A DNA stretch of 64,000 nucleotides, from positions 1,298,098 to 1,362,097 of the forward strand of contig VXAZ01002362.1 of assembly GCA_013399875.1 (NCBI GenBank). Reading direction: 5' to 3'. This stretch comes from Gymnorhina tibicen. Lineage: Eukaryota > Chordata > Aves > Passeriformes > Artamidae. The notes under the pieces were generated by a model, which made no database searches, was not told where the DNA came from, and worked only from the letters and a program-made list of their open reading frames with translations. This document shows positions 15,501 through 27,500 of this stretch, piece by piece. Each line of letters begins with the position of its first letter. The first letter of the stretch is position 1. The translations under genes were made by a program, and so were the position numbers.

Positions 15501-18500
15501 TCAAATTACACTGGTGTCTCTAAATAGAATTTGAAATACCTTCATTTAATCTGAACTCACATGCTTAGTATCTTGAAACAAAGTCAAAAAGTTGTTTTAA
15601 ACATAAGATAAAAGATCTTGCATATAAATCCACTTTAGAGAGAAACCATAAACCAAAGAGTCTCTGGCTTGAGATACATATTACAAGATATAGATTAAAT
15701 CAATATAAAATAAATGTCTTTACTACATGCTTGTGGCTCCCTGGAACAATTTAAGACCTCCTTTCCCTGAAGTTCCCTGACATACACTGAAGAAAAATTC
15801 TAAAATAACAGTATTTCATAATGAATTTAAATTTCAGTTAATTTAAAAAATATCCCAATTCAATTCCACTACTAGGGAAAAAGGTAAGCCTTCTACTTCA
15901 AAAGCTCACAGGAACTACATACCTTTATTCTAATTTGTGTCACTTGAAATGAAGATTCCGTTCCAGTAGAGAGAATGATACTTGCTCTGGTTTTCCCAGT
16001 TTCAGTAAGAAAACCTAAAGCAGCAGTGGGACTAGAATGAGTGCTAGTGCAAGGTGTTTGAGAGAGAATATTGGGATTGTGGGCTGAAGGGGGGAAACAA
16101 AACCACAACGCTTTTCCAGTGAAATGCTCATTAGCAAATGTTTCCAAATGAAAGGGACAACTTAAAAGATTGTATTTTACCATTATACACACAGAACTCT
16201 CCAGGCAGTGTCTCTCTGGGCACTGCAATATCTGCAGCAGTTTCAAGAATATTTTCTTATTAAAGTTTATTAGTAATTCCCAAATATTACTTTGGCTTGT
16301 ATTCACTGAACTCAGTGACTAGTCCCCCAAACTATGACCCACAAAACAACAGAAGACAAGTCACAAAATAACTAAAGAATAAACTCAAATAATACACGTG
16401 AACAAACAGTGGGGTAAAATAAGCATTTAGAATGTGCCTGATTTTCTGTCACAATGGCTTTCATTTACCAGCAGCACTGCACAAGACAATAAACCATTTA
16501 AAAAAAAAAGATTAGGTGGCATTTCACTTAAAAAGGAGGTCAAGAAACACGAATCTCTTTGTTTAGGTTGTATCCAGTACATAAAGGCATTGCATTAACA
16601 AAGAGAGGCTTTAAGGGAGAATTAATAGGCACGTGCAGTGAAAATTTCAATGATTTCTACAAACTCTCTCCCCAACAATATTTGGGAAACTAACAGTGAT
16701 TCATGACTTCAACCCACAAAGTGTCCTCTGGTAGAATATTCTCTGTGACAGCTCATTGCTGACTTCCACGTAGAGTATCAATAATTCTCTCCAAAATCCA
16801 ATCTTTTTGTTTGGTTAGCTTGTTTTGACAATCAACTGGTTTATGAGAAATCCACAGTGTTACAAAATCGAATTTATATATTGTTTTGGTTTGGGTTTTT
16901 GTTTGATAGTTTGCCCTTTTTTTTAAATTACAGATCTTCCATAGCATAAAACTATAAAGAACAAAACATATATAAGTAAATATGGAACAGCACCACAGAA
17001 TTGTTAACAATCATTATGTTTGGTGGAACCATCTAACTTAAGTGATTTTATGATTCTAATATTATGGATTTTAAGCCCAGGCTCTTACCATCCCCAGTCC
17101 ATGGCTCTACAAGGAGGTTTTCAGGCCCTGATTTATCTTCTTTTCCCTTTACATCGCATGCTTGCAGAGTGAGTCGTAAAGGCTTTCCTAAGTAAAAAAA
17201 TCAACAGGTTTATCAAATTCATTTAAAATGGTAAAATATATTTCCAAAGTTCTTCATACAGACAAAAAAATGCAAAAAATTACAGTACTATGAGATTTTT
17301 ACCACTGTCAGACCCAAAAAACTGCTGGGAAACTGGAATATGAGAGATACATTAATCTAAAGTAGTTAAGAGTTTTAGATACAGACAGAAGGACAATGAC
17401 AATCATGACAATTAATGTTCCTTCAACTGTTGCCACACTTTGGAATTCACAATCCATGAAATACCACTTGTCTTACAAAAGGCACTAGCTGCTCTGGGAA
17501 AAATGAACTAATTTTCAAAACTTTCAAAAGTAAACACTGATAATTATAAAGTAATTCACGTGTTCTTTGGCACAAGACAAGAAGTGCTGAAAAAATAAAC
17601 TAAAAGACAAATAAAGGGTAAAATTCTTCATGAGAGACTAATGAGAATCTCAGAAGTTGATACCTGAGAAAATACAGATTTATCAAACAAATACAGCCAG
17701 TACAGCAAAATCACCACCTGATGCCAGACCACGAACAGCTCTACACTCATGACATACTCAAGATTATAAAAACTTAATTTTAACTCATCTTATAAAAGTA
17801 AAAAAAGAACCATAGAGAGATGCTATTGACATTACATTTAAAATGCAGCTTAAATTTGTACATGCCTGCAGGAGAGAGCACTCACTGAAGCTCACTCACA
17901 CAAACAAGTGTCTGACTGGAAGAATAAAAATATTTGCTGTCATTTGCCTTTTAAGCAACACAAACACCATCATCACCATCCTGATACAGGGGCCATGATC
18001 TACAAAGTTCATGTTTTTTCTCTTGAGAAGATTCCACTTGGTTTAACTCTTTGATCACAAAAAGCTGATCAATCACCAACTTTTTGGGCAGTTCAGCTGC
18101 TAGCTTGTGATTTCAGTGACAGTTTTTAATTTAGATTTGGATAATTCTAAATCCCAACAAATGGAACAACTCAAAGCTGTCTATTTTCTTAAACATGTAC
18201 AGTAAACAATCCAGGAGTGTTCCATTACCGTATTTATAGAGTAGGTTCTGTCTGACTGCTGCCATGGAAGAGATAAGTGAGGAAGCCTTGTATGGAGTGT
18301 CCAGATGATCAGTGATGGCACAAAGAGAACTCAGCACTTTGGCAACACTCCCCCGGGCTAAGGCAAAGGCCAGGAGTGTCAGCTCAACCTCTGGAGTAGT
18401 ACAACAACTGTGAGGGAAAACAACATCAGCGTGAAAAGAAAATTTGGGACATTTTGTTTTGCAATAAAGACAAGTTGCCGTGGAATCTCTCAGACGCCTG

Positions 18501-21500
18501 TTTCTTGAAGTATTTGTATTTTTCAAGATACTTAAAAAAGAGCATGTGAGTAAAGATGTGAAAGTTTGATTTACAGACTCTTCTAAACCACTTCCCACTG
18601 CATCAACCACATAAACTCACCTTGTTATTCTGATAAGGAAGCTATCTACTTCTTCCAAAACATTTGGTGATAAGAAGCTTGAAAAATCTGTGGAGCCTGG
18701 TGTTAGGGATAGAGGTGGCATGTGCTGCAGTGCTTTCCTAGGAAAAAATGAAACATGTCAGGAAACCAGGCAGAACTGGAGAAAACAGCCTCCTAAAGTG
18801 AATTAGACATTTGAATCTTCATGCTTTGTGTGGGCAGGTCTCTGCAAATTGCTTCTGAGTGCACAAAACCTATTTACACAGAGAATCTCTTCAAAGGGGA
18901 ACAACAGTATTGCATTCTAGGCAGGGAACGTTCAATGACTGCTGAGTAATCTTTAATCTAGTCTCAACTGCAGATTTAATGACACAAACATATCAAGGAG
19001 TTTTGAATTAAATCTGTCACAGCATTAGAAATAGCTTAGTGTCCAAGCACTGCTTCATTTTAAATTGGTCTAGAATTGAGCAAGAGCCTATGAATAAAGG
19101 GAAAACTGATTTGAAATTCCCTCAGAAGAATTAGAGAAACTGAGACACTTGTTAGCTCAAATCAGAATTTTTCTGAATTTGCAAAGATAGTGATAACCCC
19201 TGAAAATAGAAATTCTTAAGCAGATTCACCAAAGTTATTCTATCCAATACTAAAGTTATCCCACCCAGTACTAAAGTTATTCCATCCACTACTAAAGTTT
19301 GGGGGTTTTGCTTTATAATTCTAAACAATGAATCTAATTCCTGAAAGCATGATTTTAGTCAAGATTTCTCCATTATAATTTTTTAATGCTTTGTTTGTTA
19401 GCTCAGTGCTCATTTTATATTTCTAAAAAATATCTAAACTTTACCAAAACTGAAGGCCCTCAGTTTCAGCAAAGCCTGTAACTATGGGCCTTGTCTAAGG
19501 TGTGAGCATGTATGAAGTTAGCTAAACTTTAAAGAGATTTCACAGATGACATAAATTAAAAGATAGGCTTAGTGGACTACAGCCTACAGGATTCATTAAC
19601 CTAATGACTCTAATGAGAGTCCTGCTCTTCAGTGTAGTGACATTGTGCTAACTGAGCTCTATAAAAGCTGATGTGGGTGTGGAGAGTTTTTATTAGGATT
19701 CCAGTCCTTCAAGTCATCGAGCAGAAGTGTTTGGCAATCAAACAAGGAAATGTTACACAGAAAATGGTCGATCACCACAAGCAAACATTTGCATGGAGAT
19801 GGTGCATATACTCAACTATATCCCCATAAAATGCATGACAAGGCATTACACAAGCAGAACTCTGCTGAAAATTAAGCTAAATTAAGCTTCAGTCCTAAAG
19901 AGAAGATGTTAATTTTATTGGTTATTAAGACTGGACAAGAAAAATTAATTAATTTTAGGCTGCTCAAAGTCATTACAAGTAAATGGATAGGCGAAAAATC
20001 TATTTTTCAGTGTCCACTCAGTCATGGTTTAACAACTACATAGATGAAACAGCCAGGAGAATTACACTTGTTCTAGTATGTGCAAATGGATAGAAGAGAA
20101 ACATCAAAAATCTGAACAATGAGATAGAAAAAGATGTTGAAACACCTTAATGGAGGAAGTGGAAACCAGTTACATATGGCAGATTGCCTACTAAAGCCAG
20201 AAGTGTTTTTTTAAAAAATTAAGAAGTGGATAAAATCACACCCCATGTAAGTTTGGTACTTACTGAGTATTTTGTAAAATGGTGTGAACGAATGCTGGGT
20301 TTGTTTCCATGGAAGCTGTCACCAGAGAGGTCAGCAGGGACCAGTACCAGATGGCCGAGGCGTCGCACACAGAGACTCCCACCTTCTTCACTCTCTGGTA
20401 CCCCACGGCCCGGAGCCCGTGGATTCTGGTGTCACATCCATCGCTAAGGCAACGCTTGATGTTTATCTGTACATCTGTCAAAACACAAAATAGAATTTTT
20501 TTCCCATTTCTTCTGCTAGATTAGAGCTAGAAGAATCCAGATATTCCAAATATTAAAATAGGGCAGGACCTCTTAGAAAAGTAACGGCAGATATGGAACA
20601 GCACTACCTGATAAGGACAACCACACACACTGTGCACCCTCTGATCTGGAAAATTTACCCTTTGCGTAAATAGCCTGTAGATCCATTACAGATGCTACGG
20701 CTAGAAACTAGGAAAAATTGTAATAAAATATCCTCAAAGTGGAAAATATATTGTAGACTATTTCACCAGTACCTTCCTACCTACATACGTAGGAAGTGTC
20801 TTGGAAGCAAGTGGTTGTGGACAATAACAGGGAAAAGGAGCAAAGCCTAAAAGCAAAGTTTAAAGTTACATCAAAATTTTCACGCAAGTTCTTGACCATT
20901 TTGCACAGATGGCATTGTCCTGATTACTTTTGAGGAACCACATCCTTGCTGCCCACTTCTGTAGCAATGAAACCTCCTCTCAGGGAAAAGCATCTTTTGG
21001 AACTGAAGGGACAAAATTCTTGAAGCTGCAGAAACCATCTTGGGAAGGAGCAGCTTTTCTTGATTGATTCCAATATAGCACCCACAGAACTACCAGACTC
21101 AAAAATAACACTATTTAAAAGCATAAAACCTGCCTTACATTGGACCAACTTCAGAGTTTCAGTACCAAAAAAAAACAGATTTTTTGCTAGATACTATCAG
21201 CCAACATATGCTTTCACTTGGCAAGCAAGGCTATTTTAAAACTGCCCCATGTCTTCACATTGAGAGGCTAAAACTGCATCTTTAGTCATTTTTCTCTTCA
21301 ACCCTTAGCCCACATTACAGAGGCCACAAGAAAGGCTCAGAAGACTCTCTTACAGGCTAGAAATTAAACTAGAATTAAAACAATTTCTCTGACCCAAGGA
21401 CAAGGCCCAAAGTGTCATCCCTGGTGACTGACACTTCAACACATCTCTCCATGGTCTACCCAACCTTTCACCTTCCAAAAAGCACCAAACCGGAATCCCA

Positions 21501-24500
21501 ATGGTATCTTTATTGACTCACACATCTGACTAATGTTAGCGTTTTCCAACAGTGTTACGTAGCCAGTGATATTGCTTGGAATGTGAACATCTCGGACCTC
21601 CTGGAGACTGCTGGCATTCCTTCCCACTGCCACTGTGACTTGCTGTGGCATATAACTCTGGTCGTTAGCTGCCACTGCAATGGACAGGTGTCTTAAAACC
21701 ACATCTGGTTTCATCTTTAAACTGCAAAGCAAAGAGGATAAAACAGTTCTTGCAAAGAGAAGGTAAGTCAAGCACTGTGCTTTTATTATTATATATTATA
21801 ATATTATACATATGTATATATAATAGATACTATATTATTATTCACTCATTTTCCACCTCTACAAACACAAATAAATCCTCTGAAATTTACCTAATGCTTC
21901 ACAGGTGTTCTTAACCCCATACCACGGTGAACAAGTTAAAAAATTTTGATTTAGAAAACAGTTGCCTCTGAGAGACTGTAGAATTTTCTATTTTCAACTC
22001 AGAATTCATTCCTCAGGAATAAAAATGCAGTGTCAATAATGGTCAAAATTAGATTTTTTTTTTTTTGAAGCACACATTCTTAGATCTACCACTGAAAAAA
22101 ACCACTAAACATTTCTGTTTCATTGAGCGTTTCTGTTTCATGGAACTTCCTGGACAGTGGCAAAGAGTTTCTATTCAAGTACCAACCACTGCATCTGTAT
22201 TACAGTTTGGAAAGCTTCACTACACAACAAGGCTGTGTGTCACCACAGTAGATACAGGCATTTTACAGGTGACTTTTAATTTGGCAGTCAGGCTTTTAAA
22301 GTTTATACAGAGATTAATGACTTCTGCTTTTACCTGTATTCATCTGTCACTCGTTAATTCCAGTTGTTTTTAATTACACTTGTATTGGGTTTGTGTAATA
22401 AGGTTTTAGCAGTGGGGGGCTACAGGGTGTGAGAGGCTGCTGGAGGCTGGACCTGTGTCCCCATGGGGAGAGCAGCCTGCACTGGAGGAGGTTTGCTGCC
22501 AGGCTTTGTGATGCCATGGGGGACCCATGCTGGAGCAGCCTCTTCCTGAAGGACTGATCCCCATAGGGGCCATTCACTTAAGATCTGGACTTGACAATCC
22601 TTGTGGGTTCCTTCCAACCCAGAATATTCTGTGATTCTGTAACTGCAACCCATGGGAAGGACCCACATTGGAGCAGTTTAGTGGGACTGTCTCCCATGGA
22701 AGGGACCCCACGCTGGTGCGGGTGAAGGGTGTGAGGAGTCCTGCCCCTGAGGAGAAATGAGTGGCAGAGCTGGCATGTGATGAACTGACTGCAGCCCACA
22801 TTCCCCATCCCCCTGTGCCTCTAGAGGGGAGGAGATAACTTCTCTTCCGTTTTTCTCTAAGCCTGGGAAGAAGGCGGGGGAAGATTTGGTTTTGTTTCTC
22901 CTTACCCTACTCTGAACTTAATAAATTGAGCTAAATTCCCCGAATCAAGTCTATTTTGTCTGTGATGGAGTTGGTGAGAGGTCAGGTCTCCCTGCCCTTG
23001 ACCCAAGAGCCTTTCGTTACATTTTCTCTCCCCTGCCCGGCTGAGGAGGGGAGTCATGGAGCAGCCTTGGGGGCACCTGGCATCCAGCTGGGATCAATCC
23101 ACCACAACACCCCACTGGCTATCAACCTAAGGACTCACAGCCCCAACCCTCAGCTCACCGTATCCAGTGGGATCGAGCACTCCCATCTGACTGCCAGAAG
23201 GAGGAAGTTTCTCCATTTGTCATCTTGTCGATATCGGCAGAATTGGAGGAGGTTTCGATGTGTGTGTAGCACTTTGTGACAGACTTCAGCTTGTCTGACT
23301 CCTGATTACCATTTAGATCACTGGGGTATTCTGCAAAGAAATCACTCAGAACATTCTTCTTTGGCCTGTTTTGAGAATTGTTATACCTTTGTAAGAACTA
23401 TCTCACACAAATTAACTTGTTGGCACAGAACACAGCCCCTGAAGGACTGTTTCTGACAGAAACCAGGAGACAGCAAAGTTTCATTTCAGATGAAATTGTA
23501 ATAATCTCCATCTATCACCCTCAGTATGAAAACACCTCCATTCCCTGGAGTTTAATAACCTTTATCTATCTCTTTCATTACTGGCCTCACCAGTGCTTTG
23601 CTATTTTTGTGCCCAAATACAAACAGATGAAAGGGAAATATAAATTATGATGGAGAAAACTTCAATTCATGTATTCTAGGGAAGGGACAAAGCAGTCTCT
23701 TTCTCAAGTAACCTGATCTATTTCAATAGAAGTGCAGAAATCTGAAAATATCTAGTCAAACTGTGAAGAAAAGGAGCCCTCACTATAGGGACCAGGCCAC
23801 TCCCATCAGAGATACAGTAAAAGATTCACCACCTCCAGCCCAAAATGATAAAGTATCTTTAAATACTGAACAGTCAACTTCGGAAAACATTCACCTTCAC
23901 ATGGAAACTAAGTTTCTAGCAACTAGTAAAGATATTTGACTGAATAAAGAATATCACAAATGAGTAACCATCGATTCTGAAACAGGCCAGGAGAAAGAGA
24001 AGAAGAACATTCCAGAGTGTTACTCAGATTGCTGGGTAGTTCAGAAATTAATTTATGTGTTTCAAAAAACCAACAAAAATCCACAGAAGCATGCAGATCA
24101 ACTTCATAAAACATCAGGCCTGTTAGAGGTGATATAGTAAAGAAAGCTTTTTATGTCATCTGTAATCTGTTTTTCAAAGCCATGGTTACACTACCATCCT
24201 GAAAAAAAAGGGAAGACATTGCATACCTCTCTCTTTTAGGAGAAGTCGATCCAAAGAATCCTTCAGTACAGATGAGCGCATGGTGCAGATGTTGTTGAAG
24301 TACTCCAGCACAGGGTAAGGGATGGCAGTACTGGAAATGCGGTTCCGGTGCAAGAATCTCAGGATCATTGAGGCATGAAGGCCCAAGCGCTCTTTCGATT
24401 CAGAAAATATATCAATAAACCCTAGAAAGAGACATTATTTCCTTAGGGACCACAAAGTAAGAAGGATATAAAACTATTAGAGAGTGTAGCTCAAGCATGC

Positions 24501-27500
24501 AACTTCTATAGAAGGGAAAAGTGCAGGCAAATATTTTTGCCAGTGACTCGATATGCCTGAAGGAGCTGAAAACAATTACCAAAAATCTTACGTTTATTTT
24601 GCTGCCCCAAACCCTTACCTTCAAAATCTAAGTGAAGCAGTTGCTACTTGATTAACAAGCTCAGGTACTTGCATCACTCACCCTGAGCTACACTGAGGCT
24701 CTCCCTTTGCACTGTGGATTATTCTCAAAGAGGTGCGTAATGCTTTCCACCAACGTGGTAAGAAATGTCAGCTCCTGAACAGTGGTACTCTGAATCCCAG
24801 TGCATTTACATGCATAGAACAGTACTTTCTAAGTCCTCTCCTCTGACTTATCTGCAGCCAATTCTAGTGTTTCTTGTCTGATCCTTTAAGGCAAATCCCC
24901 TTTAGCCACTTATCATCAAAAGCTTGGAAGGAAAGCCAGTAACTGATACTTATCCCAGAAATCAAATTCTGGAAACTGACACCTTCTGAACTATAAACCA
25001 TAAAACCTGAATTATGTTTTATCAGAATTTCAAATGCTGAATAACAATATAATAATAATAATAAAATATGTGACTCATCCCCTGGAACAGACTCCATGGA
25101 GGATTTATTCCTCCAGTTACCAAGTACAAGACTGCATTAGCTGGCCACTCACCAAAATTCTGCAAGGAACACTTTTCTGTCTGTGAGATAAACCAAACAG
25201 GGATAAGACACTCCTCCAGTCACACAGAGAAGGAAACAGAGGTTATTTGTGAAAGGAAGTTTTGCATGTAATTCTGGGAAATTTTTCATTTACAGCAACT
25301 CCACTTGCTTGACACTAGAGAACCAAGAACCTTCTGGAGGATGGTTTTGATAAGATTAGGACAAACAGTGCTATTAAAGCAATTCATTGAAGCAGCACCC
25401 CTTCTATGGGGCAGGGCTTGGGAAACCCTTTCTTCCAACACTCTGCCCTCATACCTGGCACCAGTGAGCAAGCTTGCAGTTGCCTGATTACATGGCTCAG
25501 CTCCCCCTGAAGATTTGCTCCACTAGAATTCTTGAGAGTCTCCAGCATATTCTCCACATCTACGGTGCCATCTCCTTCAGCATCAAATTGTGCAAAGGCC
25601 TGAAGAGCAACAAAAAAGAAAATTTGTTTCAGCATATTTCCTTAAAGCAGAAATTCAAGGTATTTCATAGAAACCATAGCAATAAACATAGTAACACTAT
25701 TAAAACAAAATCAAAAGACTCCATTTTCCAAAGTATTGAATTCATGGTAACAGGAAGCAGACTGGCTGGAAAACTGCAGTGTTTAGCAAGTTTGAAGGTA
25801 TTTGCACTGCCTTCCTATAAAAGTCAACTGGAGTCACGCTTAGGTGGAGACAGCCCATGACACACACCAGTGAATCAGCAGGATCCATCCACGGACAGCT
25901 GGGACTGTGAGGAAGGTGCTCACAAAACACCAAAAAGCTCCTCAGTTTACGGGTGGTTTGGCTCCAGAAGCCACACCTTCGATTACTCATCACTGCTGCA
26001 TCCCTCTCTCACTGCATCCACTCAAATTCCTTCAGGGTTTACATATTTTCTTTATTTAAGAAATTGTCTTAAGAACAGTAATCTTTTTTCAATTGATTTT
26101 TCCTTCCATAAACTGTCCTCCTACACAAAATACCAGTTTAATATAGTTTGTCTAAGTATTTGTGAAAACAGTGGAGAGAGTTAGAATTTTTTTTATTGAA
26201 GAGAACCACTGGCAGCTTTATTAACTTTGACCTTAACATAATTTTTAATATAAAAAGTTGTGTTGAGCATGTACAAAAAGTAACTCACACAGCATTTCAC
26301 AACTTTGAACTAACAAACATACAAGGTATTTTTACTCAGCTGAGCCTATAAAACAGAAATAAGCTCAAAGATGCAACTTACTTTAACTAGCCACTTCAGA
26401 GAACTCATGATCCAGTGACACACCACTATTAAAAATGTGGCTGTATTTTCACAATCAGATTTAATTTTGAAACAAACTTCTGTTTAATTACTAAAAAAAA
26501 TGGAACTTATTCCAAAAGAGAAATGCAGTATTTCAGGAGCATCCACCTTTTTCATATAAATTGGGAATGCACTTACAAAAGATACTTCTTTACAAGCAAG
26601 ACTTGAGTGTCACAGCCCTGAACTTTGTATTTCAAGTTCAGCCACACAAGCCAAGTAAATTTGGTCTCTAAGAACAGATGATCTCACTCTCTCTGAGTCA
26701 AGGGATCGCTGCTGCTCAGGAGGAAGCTCCTGCTTCAACCTCTTGGTTTGTTACCTGATTATCAAACTTGATGTACCATTAACAGTGCTATCCTAAAGAG
26801 CAGTAACCCAAAATGATTAGCTCAAAATAACCTGCCAATTAACCATGACATAATTACACCAGTAAAACGAGAGCAAAGTCCTCAGAAGAAAACAGAATCA
26901 AAACACAGTGTTTTAGCCGACTAAAGCTCTCGCTTCTGTGGCACAGAGCTGAATTTTAGTTTGGAAGCTTTATAAAGTCTTATTATATACACAGATGAAC
27001 CCAAGCTAGTAACAATCACCTTTAAAAAATTCTTTTGAGCAGCAAAGCTAGTGCTGAGCATCCAGCAGGCACCAGAGCCAGTCCAGCCCGGACACTGGGC
27101 TGATCCCAAAACAAAAAAGCAACACCTCTGCTTGAGGACAACAAGCCAGAGGGAATTAATTCTAACAGACATAACTCAGTTGCCAAAACAATTCAATGGA
27201 TAGTTTCACACCACACCATTCTCACCATTTTTCCTCAGATTTGACGTCAAACTGCGCAATTTACTAAACTACAAATTGAACAAGTTTTGTGATGTTACTG
27301 GTGACAATAAAACACAAGGCAACAAGGCTGGATCTGCTGACACCTACTTTAAACCAATTTTTTATACTCTCAGGTAAGGAGGGATTACTACATATATGCT
27401 TTTCTTCACATCTTAATGCAGTATTTTGTTATTTTATTTTTAAACTCTTCCTATGATCTCAGGAGATTGCACTAAACCTAGAACTCTAAAATTATTTTGT

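Noticed and set aside
22374..22808. Overlapping minus-strand ORFs across the LTR
   Set aside because: They are translations of repeated LTR modules and not retroviral or cellular genes.
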